Shown here one piece after another: positions 34,378-47,464 of a DNA stretch of 64,000 bases; within the stretch, counting starts at the first letter, position 1; the number at the start of each line of letters is the position of its first letter. The notes beneath the pieces are model-generated. The model had not been told where the DNA came from. It did no database searches and was given only the letters and a program-made list of their open reading frames with translations. This DNA comes from Gyrodactylus bullatarudis (Eukaryota > Platyhelminthes > Monogenea > Gyrodactylidea > Gyrodactylidae). Both the position numbers and the translations under genes were made by a program. The stretch spans positions 124,001 through 188,000 of the forward strand of contig SSNU01001268.1 in assembly GCA_012064415.1 (NCBI GenBank), written 5' to 3'.

Positions 34378-36164
34378 TATATGTAGCTCCACAGTCACAT
34401 TGGAATTTATAAATCAATAGAGTTTTCTCTTTAGGTTTCAGTAAATCTTTATGAATTAGGTTAAAGAATATCTGAGTTTTAAATACAATTTTTAATTGTA
34501 TGTTGTTAAAATATTGATTGATGAGATCCCTTAACTTTCTCCTTAAATCATTACTAGAACCATCTCCTTTGAAATTTCATGAAAATTTTGGTCTTCTCAA
34601 CTTCATTTGTGTTTTCAACGATATCTCTATAATCTGACAAGTTGATAAATTTATCCACAAATATATTAGGATAACCATTTTCCAATAAACTCGACTTCAT
34701 GTTCTCTATTTCTTTAGGTATTTCCTCTGGACTTGCTATCCTTCTTATCCTCTTTCTTAGGCCAAATACTAAACCAACTTTATGTGAAACAGGACTAAAA
34801 ATGGCATAATGGAGATATTTACCATTTTCAGTCTTTTTCTTGAAAATGTACCTTTGAATTGAACCATCTTCTTTCCTAGTCAGTTTCACATCTAGGAAGC
34901 TTAAAATATCATTGGATTCTTTTTCCATGGTAAACTTAATATTTGGATAAACAGAGATCATCTTGAATAAAAAATCATCCGATGATACGTTAGGTTTCAT
35001 CAAAATAAAAGTGTCATCGACATATCTGATGTAAACATCAGTAAATGAATTTATTGTTTCAGACATTTTATTTAGTTCTAACCAGCCTAAGAAAATAAAA
35101 AGGACTAAGGGGTGAACCCATAGCTATCCCATCTCTTTGGATGAAAACTTTGCTTTGAAATGATAGAGGAACATTTATACAACAGATCCTTATAAGGTCT
35201 GTTATTTCTTTCCTCTGCATTTCAAAACCACCCTGTTCATCGACAAAAGAACTGATAAAATAGTAAGGGTTTCTTCTATTGGTACATTAGGAAATAAAGA
35301 ACTAACATCTAATGAAATCATCTCTTTCGAGTCTATGTTTAAATCCTTAATTTTATCAACTAATGAAAAAGTATTTTTAACAACATATTTAGCATAGTAT
35401 TCATGTATCGGTTTTAATATATCTATTAAACAGTTAGCTAAATTATGTTGTGGGCATGACGACATGTCCAAGATCGGCCGGATTTGGAAAATCTCAGGAA
35501 CAATCCCATCAGTTATCTTATGTGTTTTTGGATGCAGATATAATCTAGACATCCCAGTATGTTTCTTAGCTATGAAACTTCTTCTATCAAATAGTCCCTT
35601 TGCTATTTTATTAATGGAACGTTCCATGGATTCCACTTGTTTAGTATGTGAAAATCTATCCTGCCCAGTGCTATGAAATTTACTCTCATCAGAGAGGAAA
35701 TCTAACCCTGCCTTATAATAATCATCCTTATACATAATTACTATCCCTTTACCCTTGTCAGGTTTTGTTAAAAAAATGTTTTCATTAGATTTAAGTTCTT
35801 TAAGTGCTACAAAATGTTTCTTAGAAAGTAAACTAGATTTTAAAGGTTTTCGATCAAAACTTCTATAGATAGACAACAGATCAAGTTTGAACTTCTCTGT
35901 ATTTGAGTCGTCCTTCCGATTGTTAGTTAAACCCAGTTCATAGACTAGACGTTCAAAGGCTGCTTTATCTTCAATTTCATTTTTACGTTTGGAGATACAA
36001 AAATTTGGACCAAGAGATAGGATTTCTTTTTGCTCCTTTGATAACTCAATATCGGTGAAGTTGAAGATTCCCTTTGCATAAAATAATAAATCAAGTACAA
36101 TTGCTGCTGATATAAATGGAATATGTCAAGTTGACACAATTTAATATGAGTCATACTTACTTAA

Positions 36165-38190
36165 TCTGAGAGCAATTAACCCCTTGAAATGAATTATATC
36201 ATCATATCATTATCAGAAGCAGAATAATGTTTGATCTTTCTCTAAAGTGACCTTATAATAGAATTATTATGTAACAAACAAATTTATTCGGGGTAGGTAA
36301 CTAGATCAGCAATTTTCATAGTGACCTGAAATAAGACTAAAGACAAAATGTTTATAATTTATCTCTGATACAAAAATACAACAATTTATAATCGTATCAG
36401 TAAATCTTGAAAATAACTCAACTCTTTCCAGTCTTACAGCGTTGCATCAAGTTTTCTCATGGACCAACAGAGAGATGTTCTCTTTCTTTTGCATTTTCCC
36501 CTTGATAAATCAATAACTTTTTTGTAGAATTATATTGAAAATTTGACAAAAAGAAAGAAAAGTCCAATCAATCATCACTTCCTTTTTAGTATTCTTTAGA
36601 ATGGAACGATTTTCTATCAAAACTATTGTCACGAGGGCTTGCTAATTTTCCTACTAGCGGTAAATTCAAGTAATCTGATTTGGTATCCTTCCATGTGTGA
36701 TAAATGTAACCCCTCTGTGAAATTTATTTCTTCAATATGATTCAAATTTCTCTCAATAAATCCAAATCGATAATGAATATTTGAGCTTTTCCACTTTTTC
36801 AAAAAGGGTGTGCGAGGGTGTGTAGATTTTTCTATAGTAATTGACTCTCTTCATTGTCATTTGAATGCATTTATTTAGTGAAAAAAAGAAATTTTGATTT
36901 CAAACATTTCTATGCGATCGTTAAACAATTTTTTAGCAATTTCAAAAAATCATTTTGCTTCTTTCATGAGAACAAGCACTGTAGGGTCCACGTGTTCATT
37001 TTTCTTTTTCTTGCCATTTTTATTGAAGATTGCAGATGTATTCGCGAAAAGTGATAATTGAGGCTAAAGGGATAAGGTCTTATTTAGAATGGTTTTCATG
37101 GATCCTTCACCAGATCATATGGTTTTTATCAATATATGAATGTCTAAAATTAGTTATCTCTTATTTTGATCACGTTAAAGATTTGGATTCCTGATAAATA
37201 ATATTTCCAATTTAAAGAGAATGGGAATTAAATGTCTAAAATTATATACTGATATCTGTTTATTTTTCTTTGCCCGAAATAACAAATAATACCCCGGCTA
37301 ACGCAACTAAACCTAATTGACATGAAGATGAGAATTTACTATTTTTACAAAAAACTCGATATTTTTCTCTGGATTCACAGAAAAAAATATTTTTTTGATT
37401 TCTATATGGCTAATAAGTTGTTTATGTTCAAAAAGAATTCGAATTCACCTGCAGAAGTTGACTGAAATTCGTCATTACTGTGAGAAATCGAACCATTTAA
37501 ATTTTTCGATTATCACGAAGGCAAATTATCCAAAATCTTGAAGTCTTCGCTATCTCGAAATTCGAATTCTTCGTCTAATTTTGATCCCAAATATCATCAC
37601 TTAACTGCTTCGAATCATCAGAATCGATAAAATTTTGGGTTCAAATTTGGTACATTTTCGAAATCCAAAAATATATTTGATCAACTATTTTAAGGCCCAC
37701 TAGTCAACAGAGAACTCGTTCTAAGGTGTTAGCTCTTATGCTGAAGTTGACTTCAAGTGTATATAGAAAAAGTGTTTTAAAAAAAGATTTTAAGGGTTTA
37801 TTTAGTTTGTAGAAATCTATAAAATTGTGCAGTGTTTAATGTTAATTTATAATGACATGTTCGTACATGTACATACTCTTTTGAAATTTATTTATCTCGT
37901 GGATTCACATCTGTTTTATTAATTACAAGCTTTATCAGAGTCTTTCTATTTTGCTAGCATTTCATTACTCTTATATATTCAAGTTCTGAAACCTAGCAAT
38001 CAAGGACAGCAGTGAATTTGATTTTTTTTAATCTACGCGAAACAAGTTCAAATAACTTCAAATGCAATAACTTGAAATTTGTATCAATTTTAATTTTGAT
38101 TCTGTCTGCGAAAGCTGTACCATTTTCAGAAAGAAGAAATGTTTACATTCTCTTTGACTTGTATGAGCTTAATCTTTCTTTTGCTGTTAT

Positions 38191-38227
<37 letters not shown>

Positions 38228-41200
38228 AAACTCTCTCAATCTATAGATAATGTGTACAATAACAACGCTAGAGAAATAAAAAACATTAAATTTCATTTCT
38301 CTAATGCTGTTATCTACTATTTATTTGCATTTTTAGTAATATACAAAATGTCCATTTCTCAAAAGAAAAGAAAGGCAGAGAGATAAAATTGCAAGCAAGA
38401 GGCTGTTCCTTCTCGTATCCATTGTGAAATGATTATGACTCAGCAGTTCTGCTAAATACATAGATTGGTGAATTCATGTACAGTTCAAGGTGCAAAAGAA
38501 CTGAGTTTCTCTCTTTCATTAAAAATGTCAGATTCATCTGTAGTGAAAGTGATTAGACTAAATCTATTGAGGGATTCTTTTGTATTTTGTTTCGATTTGG
38601 TTGTGTGTGTAGAATCAATAAAAATTCCCATCATTTTTATCCTGACTGATATCATTGCCAAATGATAATATTGAAATATTCGCTGAAGAAAGATCAATAC
38701 AATAGTAGTAATAATTTAATATGTAAAAGAAAACGCCTCTACGTTTAACATTTGATTAATTCATTATCCCAAAATGAAATTACTTTTTGTACTTTTCAAG
38801 GTTATATAACTGCTTGTTAGGCAATGGGATATTTGCAATTTGTATTTTTACCTATGTGTTCAATTCTATTCTATCCACTGGCAAAACTCTGAATTTTTTC
38901 TCGGGAACCAGTTTAGATAACTGTTAGTTCTATACTAAAAGTTTTCAGAGAACGCTTCTTTTACCCATGACTGAGACAGCTATTGACTTGTAAATAAATT
39001 TTATCATGAAATAGTTGTTTATACAAAATTTGAATTCCATATCCAAGAAAAATTGTCTGGAAACCAAATTTTTGTTAAATCAAACAAAATTTATCTGGAT
39101 TCAGGAACGTGAAAAAAGTTGACACTCAAGGTTAATCTGAAAAAATAAGTATGATAAGCTCAAATTTTGCAAGAAGACTATTATAAGGATAGTTTGGGTT
39201 TAATTGCGAGCTCTTTGGTGTATTGTCTGTCCCAATTCTAGAAATTATAATAATTTCCTTCAAATTGCTGCATCATTAATTTAAATTGAGCAGAGAGTTG
39301 ATAAACTTTTGTCTAGGAATATACACTTTTCATGTAAAAATCAACATCAACATCTATTTAACAATTAGACTTAATTGCAAGGAACTCTCTCTTAAATCTA
39401 ATCTCATAATAATAGATCATATTTAAATGGTTCTCTTATGTGTGCGTCTCTATCATTTAATATTTGAATAATAAGTCTCAGAATACAAGAGTTTCATGGA
39501 TTATAAGTGCAACCACCTGTACCCTTTATCTTGATATCACAATCAAATGTATGTTCAGATAGAGAGAATTTTGTAGATTGTGTCTAAATATATATACGAA
39601 GTACATATCCTTGGGTATGTTTGGTCTTACCCTGTTCCATACAACAATCTTTTTCAATCGCATGATTTATGATCACTTCATCACAAATGCATAACGAATA
39701 AGGAATTGTGTGTACTATAGTATTCAAGTCGAAGGGTTAGGGTTAGGAAAGAAGGAAATCAAAAATAACAGATTAAGATCTCAACTTTGGATCCAAATAT
39801 TTCCTCACCTGTTCCTTCCGATCTGAATGAATGGGTTCATAATTAAGAAGAGAGAATTCCCAAGACATTTTTAATAGGATGAAAATCAATTTTTCCTTTA
39901 ATTGGAAGAAAACATTACTTCTTGGACTTGATTGTTTTTGTACAGAAAAAAAAAACAACTCTAGTCCCAACGAGTGTCTGGTTATTCATGATTTTGATCA
40001 TCTCTCAAGTAATAAAAGGTGTAGATTAATCTATATATTTGTTGGGATCAAAACTTGTGACATTTCTTAAGGACTATTCTTTTAATTCGTACTAATAAAA
40101 ATATTAATCAATTCAAGGCCAAGGAATATAAAAGAAAATAAATCTTTGTTTGATCTTGAATAATGAATTTCCAAAAATTTATTCAATCAGTATATGTGTG
40201 TTTGTGTGTACCCCTTTTTGATATGCATTTATTGTTCTGAATTCAATTCGGAATTATGCATGTATCCCTTATCGAATGTTCTTTACATGTGTGTTGTACA
40301 CTTTATTCAAATAGTATATATATTTGGTAATGTATAGTTCGATATAATTCAAAGAGAGAAAGAGTATCTTTATAATTTAAATGACTAATTCATGCAATAA
40401 CTCTATGGTCTCTATGGAATCAAGCATGCACATTCTCTTTAGTATGTATATTCTACCAGATAACAAGGGGAAACCTCATTTTAAGAAAGTTAACAACCCC
40501 TCTTAACCCCATAATAATAATATGAATATGCTCCCGCCCACTTTTATACTTACTTTGGAGTGATTTTAATGATATTGAATAGGGATCAATTACACTTCCC
40601 TATGCATGCTTCTAAGCACATTACTGGTTAGCTTTATTGTTCAATTTTAGTAATGCTGTAATGATTTCTTGATAAAAAATTCGAGTATTTTCTTGTTTCA
40701 GGTTCCCTACATTATAATAATAATTATTACACAATCTACAAAAGTAATCAAATTATTTCAAAAATTAAATAGTGATAATTCTTTATTAAGGATCCAGAAA
40801 AATAGCGTTTGGTTCCTCTCACACATGTTACTAAAATTGTGGCTTTTGAATCTGTTTCCAAAATATTCTTGAGACCTTTAGGAAAAAATCATAAACTCCC
40901 AAGACCATCGAGATAGTATTTAGTTAGTATTAGCTATCTTTTTCATTTAACAAAATCTAATCGGGTATTTATTAGTTTGAACAAATATACAAAATGCTGT
41001 TTTGCTTTTATTATGAAAAAGTGAAAAAAGGGAGTAAGCAATGCTTGCTAAGCATCCACTGCAAAGAGTTCATTATTCATTAAAGCATGATATTATTACT
41101 CTGTCCGTATTATGTAATCTTTTATTTTTGGAAAAAGGATAGCTTATTTTATTATATGCTTGCTCTACATCCCTACTTTCATATATATTATATATATATG

Positions 41201-43270
41201 GGAGGGTTATGTTGAAAGAAATGATCTAATTCAATTTAATTAGGCAAGTACATCAATCTTGTTTGTATTAGCGCACTGATTTTTAAACTAAAATCTGTAT
41301 AATAGATTTATTTCATGATGTAATACAATTATTATTATTATATGGAATAGACAATAATTAGTATTGCTGCCGAATCAATGAGACAATTCAATCGGATAAT
41401 TGGATCAGAAATCAAGAACGTTCTCGTCGTTTATTTTCCACTACATCATATTCAATGATCTTCCAACTCAAGGTTATTTGAGGAGAAAAGAGAAACATAT
41501 TTCCCTTCTAGAGTAATTATCATCATTTTTTGAATTTCTTCCGTTTAAAATATTTCTCAAAAAGATCAATAATAACATCCCTCCTCTAGTACGCATGATT
41601 CTATCTTCATTTATGAATTCATAGAAGAATATGAGAAGAATTTCTGATAAATTATTATTAGTATTTGAAATTTTATTTTTTCCACCTTCACGAAGAGGTA
41701 ATGATGCTCGCTGTTAACAGTTTCCATAAAATAGGAATGAATTGAATGAATTAATTGGGCATGATATGTAGTGTAATTAGTTTTTTTGTGTAAAAAACCT
41801 TGATCCCTCGTATATACAGTGTCAAATCATCTTAATCCAGAACACGTGATTGAGCTTATCATCACAGCTAAAGATCAGGGAGAATATTCCCAAAATAGAT
41901 GTAATCCAGATTGAAATAATTTTGATGAATTTTGATAAAACAAAACCTTGGTGAACCTTGAAAATTAACAGTGCTAGATGAATTCGACAGAGGCTATTAT
42001 TGAATTCTTTTTTTTCTTCAATATATTTTTAGAAGGGATAAAAATAAACCTGCCTCAGTTCATCCTTTTCAATAACAATAAGAGTGACATGAGATCAAAT
42101 TTTAGCATCACTCCCAAAATTACAAGTTGTATTCCTTGAATGAAGAATGTGAACAGAGTCATGTGAAGGAATATCTGGAAAAATGATGATATCCATCCTA
42201 TTTTGCATTGTTTTGTGTTGCATTGCTGTGTGAGAGATAAGAATTAGCTTTAAAAAGTCGAAAAAGATGAAGCCATTCGTTATGAATCTAATGTCTTTTT
42301 GAGAATTGGATGTTTCCATGACACTGATCAAAGACAGTGATGTATCAGTAACTCTATGCGGTTGATTACGGAGAAAACATCCAGGTTATTCTTCATGAAA
42401 AAAATTTTTTTTATTGATCCTTGAAATACTTAGAGAATAAGAATAATCCAAAAAACGTTCCAAATAGTATTTTTCATCTAATAGACGTTATTAATTTTGT
42501 TCATTATAATGAATAATACACAAAAATATACATGATAAATTAATACAATAGTTTTTTTAATAATTGTTCAATACCATTATGTTACGTACAATTTTTTGAA
42601 TGACAAAATTGGGGATTGGATTTATAGTAAAAAGAGAATAATTCAGTGTCTCTAAATAATCTGATAATAAATCCATAGTTTTGTCATTTCAAGCTGATTG
42701 TGAAAGCAGTATTTTTTGGGAAATCATTAACCATCACAGATTATAATGACGAGTCCCGTTTGTTAAAATCAACCAATGATTTAATTACTACAGCTTTCGT
42801 GGATGTTATTCACACAAATAGGCTTGTCATGATAAAAATGTGAAAGTCAATTGTTAAGAAAAATTCGAAAAATTAAGGAATCAGGGATATGGAGTTCAAT
42901 TGAAGGTTTATTTGGAAAAAAACAAAGGAAGATCAAAAATAATTCCATACGTACGTACACACATGTTTATTATTGATAAGGGAGGAATATTGGGTATAAT
43001 AATGTAATAGGTTTTCATGTTTATATAATATGATAAAAAATAAAAATTCTCATAGTTTTTCCATACATATTTTGTTCATTGTATTTTCTTTGTCCTTTTT
43101 CATGATTGACATTGTACACGGGGTAAATTTTGTTGTTTGTTAAAATGATTTCACTCTGTTGAAATAAAAATATTATTATAATTATTCCACTTGACAACGA
43201 AGGCAAGAATTTGAATGTTCTGTAATTTCTGAAGTACATCAACACGACGTAATACAGGTATTCTGATTTC
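36165..43270. other. Gene-free stretch, 36.2-43.3 kb
   Basis: No supported exon on either strand. Short frames, including 38012-38386 with an Asp run encoded by the GAT microsatellite, look like chance. Several AT microsatellites (for example near 41187-41210) are present. Confidence 0.6.
38191..38228. repeat. (GAT)n microsatellite
   Basis: About twelve uninterrupted GAT triplets. In one plus-strand frame they read as poly-Asp, but the surrounding frame has no gene-like character. Confidence 0.9.
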
Positions 43271-43272
43271 TT

Positions 43273-45883
43273 TCAAGAGTGTACAAAATGAATACTGCAA
43301 ATAACTGTGCATAGGATGGAGAAAAGTGTACTTCTTAGCGTAATTGCTTTATTGTTCACATTGACATCAGAATTTATTGCCTTTGATTCAGCCTTTGGTG
43401 GTTCAGTTTGAGGTTCGTCTGACGGCATCTCGACCTTGTCGACATGTGCCATTTTCGAACCTTCCTCTTGTAGTGGAGCGAGGGCTATTCCAGAGATGAG
43501 TCTGGCGTTTTGCGTTGTAGAGGGAACCTGTGTTGTAGGTTTCCTCGTAGTTGTTGTGGTAGTTGTGGTAGCCTCAGTTGTCGTTGTCGATGTTGTAGTA
43601 GCTTCAGTTGTTGTTGTGGTTGTTGTGGTCGCCTCAGTTGTCGTAGTAGACTCAGTTGATGGGCTCATCGTGGGTGTAGTTTCAGGAACTTCGATTGAAC
43701 TGGGGTTTGTTTCCTGAGTACTCGTTTGTTCTTCAACTTGAGGATGGGCCTCTTCGTCATAATTTGACAGTGTTGAGCCATCCTGGTTATCGTTATTTGA
43801 GCTCTCTTCAGTTTCCCCTTCTTTTTCAGTTGGAGAGTCATCCGAGCTATCTGTAGAGTCAGTGTTGACTTCTTCATTATCGGCATTATTGGATGATTCA
43901 TCTTGCTGAAGGGAATTTGTCTGATTTTCATCTGGTTGAGAAGTCTCCTCTGTTTGAGCATCTGAAACAGATTCACTTTCATTGTTAACATATAATTTCT
44001 TGTATCTTTCGATTTCCTCTTTAGCAACAGCCTTATCGGGATGATAAATGTCATAGATGGATAGCATTTCTTCTGTGTAAATATCGATCAATTCCTTAGA
44101 GTTACAACTTTCACTATAGCAGCATCTTCGACAACTCTGGAGGAGAAGAAAAAAGATTGATAATTTTCAGATAATTATCCCTTATCATGATTTATTTTCA
44201 GAGTAGAAATCAATCAGGAATGACTCTTTATTTGGAGAGAGGATATCCTTCCCCCGATTGTTTCATTTTATGAATAGACAAAGTGGTAATTAGTATTCTC
44301 ATTTGATGATAATAAAAACTTTATCAAGATGACTTTATTCATGATGTAATGCCCATTTTTATATCTTTATAATTAATACTCTCTATTACACAGAGAATCT
44401 GATGAGTATAGTTACATCAATGACTAAGTTATCCATTCAAATAACAGAGATATCCCCCAGTAAAAGAACTCATAGACTGAGAAAAAGAAACTAATAAAAA
44501 CAACAAAAGGAGATGACCGTCCACTTAGTTTAATTTCAAGCTTGATTATAGTAGCCATTTGGACCTAGTGATTAGCTGATTCAGAGAATTTTTTGTATTA
44601 AAATACTGTTTATAGTCATAAAATAAAAGAAGAAGTCACAATCGATAAAATAATTGATATCATTTTCATGATATATACGTTCTAATGCAAAAATACAAAG
44701 GTACTTGTGAATAGATGTTGTTGTTGTTTTTAACCAAATTAATTAAAATCGATCAGAATAAAAGTCAAAAAAATATCAATTTTCGTCAAGCTTTTCTTTC
44801 TTAATGGATTCATACATAGAAAGAAATACTTTATCGTATATTTATATATTCAATAAATACAAGTATTGCTATGATTAATAATAATATACGCAGAGTGAGC
44901 AATTCTCAGCAGAGTGAATGACTGTTAATAACTCAATGAAAAATAGTATTCGTTTACTCTATTTTTTAATACATTGCAATCAAATTTATCAAGTCGTAAT
45001 GAGAGAAATTAGACCGATAAATATCAAAACCAATAGAGGTAATTTTTTTTAAGTTAATTCAAAAAAGCCTCTGCTGATAAAACTAAATTAAATTTACATA
45101 AACTTGAAATTTGTTCATCTGAAAGAATTAATTATCTTTTATACATCTGATTTCAGCCAAAATTTGTATGATTGTACATGAAATTTCATGAAAATTAGTT
45201 ACCATTTTCTCTATTGTGAATCAGCAACTTTTAAAGTCTCAGTCGTTAGTTATTTTAAACTGTATAAAAACTAAGGAAACAGTTCCATTCATTCTACTCA
45301 ACAAGTAGTCACTCTATAGAATGCTACAAAGAGTAATTCAAAAAAAACATTTACTGAAAATTGAGATGGGCAGTATTTGAACCCCAGAAAGGATTCACAA
45401 TCGGGCAAGCTCAGACAAGAGTCTTTAAAACAATATTTTCATATCAAATAATGAGATTATGAAAACTACTCACAATTTGATAGTCATCATCCCTATCTTT
45501 GACTAGTTTGGCGCACATATTTTCACTATCCATTGGGCACATTTTCTTATTACTGCATGCCAGCCTTAAATTGACAATGGCTTTTGATCCAACGTAGCTT
45601 CCTTCAATCTGAAAAATAAACAAAGAAGGTGGAAATCATTTTCAAAATCTAAAGCTGGAAAATGACAATAAAATATAAAACAGGGATCATAAAGATTGCG
45701 TCTGTGATAAGGAAATTTGAAAATTTCCATTCCTTAGATGTCTCAAGAAAAAATAATTAAAGGGAAACATGAAAATCTATGAAAATCCCAAATTACTTAC
45801 CATGCAGGAGTTTTGTCCTGGTTCACACTCGGCATTTTCCCATTCGTCTTCCTTGCTCTCCGCCAAATGACACCTCAAGGCAT
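43273..45883 (-). CDS. Ly6/uPAR-domain surface protein with mucin-like stalk and probable GPI signal; 5' exon(s) not found
   Basis: Exons in transcript order: 45801-45883, 45475-45608, 43273-44134. GT-AG borders and phases agree when the second AG of CCAGAG is used for the last exon. The first two exons and the start of the third encode a three-finger domain with ten cysteines: LRCHLAES, NAECEPGQNSCM, LACSNKKMC, MCAKLV, and the hallmark CRRCCYSESCN. A Ser/Glu/Asp-rich region follows, then Thr-rich blocks (TEATTTTTTTTEA, TRKPTTQVPSTTQ) expected to be O-glycosylated. The C-terminus ends in a hydrophobic run (LFSILCTVICSIHFVHS) typical of a GPI-attachment signal. The mature protein would sit outside the plasma membrane. 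The signal-peptide exon, which should end with a single G to complete the first codon here, was not located. Confidence 0.82.
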
Positions 45884-46792
45884 CTAATCAGAAAAAGATA
45901 AAATTCATTCATCTCAAGACATGAATCTGTGCTCACATGAGGTATTGAGAAGAAGGACAACTTGGGTGAGAAATAAAATCCAGTAAAATTGCATTGTGTA
46001 ACGGTTTGATAGAAAGTTTGTGCAAGGTCTTGTAGTCCTATGAAGAATGAAGATTGTCGCTTAACTTTCCTAGTTGAATAAACTAATTTTTTTGATTAAT
46101 ACTCTCGATTTTGTTTAGAAATATTTTTTCTTGTTTTCTGATTAACATCGAGTTTCATTGGTCAATCGCCCATCAGCCAATGAGAGGAGAGTAAAATTAT
46201 TACAGATTGAAAAATTAGTTTTTGCACACAATTGTATTAACTCTGATGGTGGTATATTTCTAGCTGTTTGCATTTCAATCTGTTTTCAATTAATAAAATC
46301 CAATTTTTTTCCTCTAAAAGATATAATGAATCACTTCCAATTTTTATGATCGTCTTTCCTTCTCTTCCCTGCAGAGAGGGTAAAATTCCTCATAGAATCG
46401 ACTACTATAAAGTTATTTGTTGAAGTTGTATTTTGAGAGCTGTAGTATTTTGACGACAGTATTAGTATTAAAGGGAAAAACAAAATTCAAATTTATCTAC
46501 AGGTATTGGATCACGAGAGTATTCTGCCAGGGAAACAGGTCAGAAAGTAAAAAACATCACCACTAATAATATTAAATGCATAAAATCAAAGTGCAAAGAG
46601 ATGTTAGAGAGAGTTTGGAGAAAATACAAATAATGATTAACCTTTTTAATGAAAAAAAAACCTTGATCAAGTGGAAACCATAGATGTACGTATTAATTGC
46701 GCCACTAGTTTTCATCTGTATTATAAGAAACACAATTAATTTTTATCCATTATTTATTATTATTTACAAAGATCATTGAAAAAGCATTCATA

Positions 46793-47347
46793 ATGTTGGC
46801 AAGAGTCCTCTGGTTCGATGTGTCTGTGAATCCTCCCACTTTGGATAGTGACAAGTCCGATGATCTCGATACCATATTTGAGTATAGTGCAAAGAATGAA
46901 TCGACAACAACTAATGCCAATTCCTTTGTAGAAGATCACCACGATGTTGAATTCAAGGATAAATCTATTAGAGCAGGTGAGAATATTATGCGTGACATAA
47001 GGACAAAGAACCTCTTTGAGCTGATGACACAAAATTGTGGTCACTCGAATTGCCCAAAGGATTGCTGTTGCTGTAGCTGTTGCTGTGATGGCCGTCATGA
47101 TCATCATCATCAGGGTAAACAGTATGATTGGAATCTTCCTCAAACTGCCAATTTTAATGATTCAAGGACAAAGGATTCTGAGGACTCCGACAAGCTGGAA
47201 ACCAAGTTTGACACTGATGAAATGAGTCAGGAAAAAATACGACGCCTCAAACGTTATAGTCGCCTTCCGAAGTCGGTTAAGAAGAAGTTCAATAGATTTC
47301 TAAGAGATATTAAAAATAGGTCAGATAACCAATCGGGGTCCTTTTAA
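46793..47347 (+). CDS. Unrecognised 184-aa protein with Cys cluster and His patch
   Basis: Single-exon frame from ATG 46793. No family is recognised. The N-terminus MLARVLWFDVSVNPPTLD is followed by an acidic stretch, then CGHSNCPKDCCCCSCCCDG at about residues 82-100, directly followed by RHDHHHQ. The C-terminus is basic (IRRLKRYSRLPKSVKKKFNR), possibly helical. The dense Cys/His patch suggests metal binding, a disulfide knot or lipidation; I cannot choose. An AATAAA at 47459 supports a transcript end. The frame lies upstream of the Ly6 gene on the opposite strand, and could sit in an intron of it if the Ly6 signal exon is farther right. Confidence 0.6.
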   Translation: MLARVLWFDVSVNPPTLDSDKSDDLDTIFEYSAKNESTTTNANSFVEDHHDVEFKDKSIRAGENIMRDIRTKNLFELMTQNCGHSNCPKDCCCCSCCCDGRHDHHHQGKQYDWNLPQTANFNDSRTKDSEDSDKLETKFDTDEMSQEKIRRLKRYSRLPKSVKKKFNRFLRDIKNRSDNQSGSF

Positions 47348-47458
47348 GAGTCCTCCTTATTTCCCGAAAGAGATCGTCTCTCGATCGATAAGTTTTACAT
47401 ACAACGCCATTTAAGATGATGGCTTTCGATTGTATTGTATTAATTTTGTCATAAATTT

Positions 47459-47464
47459 AATAAA
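47459..47464 (+). terminator. Polyadenylation signal AATAAA, 184-aa gene
   Basis: AATAAA 112 nt after the stop at 47347, followed by a T-rich run. Confidence 0.5.

Larger units (their letters stand above)
33780..36160 (-). pseudogene. Decayed Penelope-like retroelement (RT plus GIY-YIG endonuclease)
   Basis: Read on the minus strand from about 36150: FTDIELSKEQKEILSLGPNF, KPDKGKGIVIMYKDDY, MSRLYLHPKTHKI, RPILDMSSCPQHNLANCL, ISLDVSSLFPNVPIEETL, then in other frames RDGIAMGSPL, YIRYVDDTFILMK (RT catalytic YVDD), FQCDCGATY (GIY-YIG) and EKFFINRYEPNLCVQK to a stop at 34016. About half the RT residues match the 53-55 kb element, so this is a second PLE lineage. At least three frameshifts (about 35255, about 35118 in the GSPLSP motif, about 34570) and a 116-bp insertion in the endonuclease show it is dead. 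The 5' end is truncated near 36150. After the stop come the conserved 3' UTR block, a candidate hammerhead and a degenerate PLE start (SPNIYQVSEVSRML). Confidence 0.92.

Noticed and set aside
38012..38386. 124-aa plus-strand frame with a hydrophobic start and poly-Asp run
   Set aside because: The Asp run is just the GAT microsatellite; no homology, no 3' signal, chance frame likely.
43436..43717. Val-rich plus-strand frame opposite the Ly6 gene
   Set aside because: Shadow of the Thr codons of the mucin stalk on the other strand.
45360..45430. GGTTCAAATA-like B-box on the minus strand
   Set aside because: No matching acceptor stem; lies in a Ly6-gene intron.
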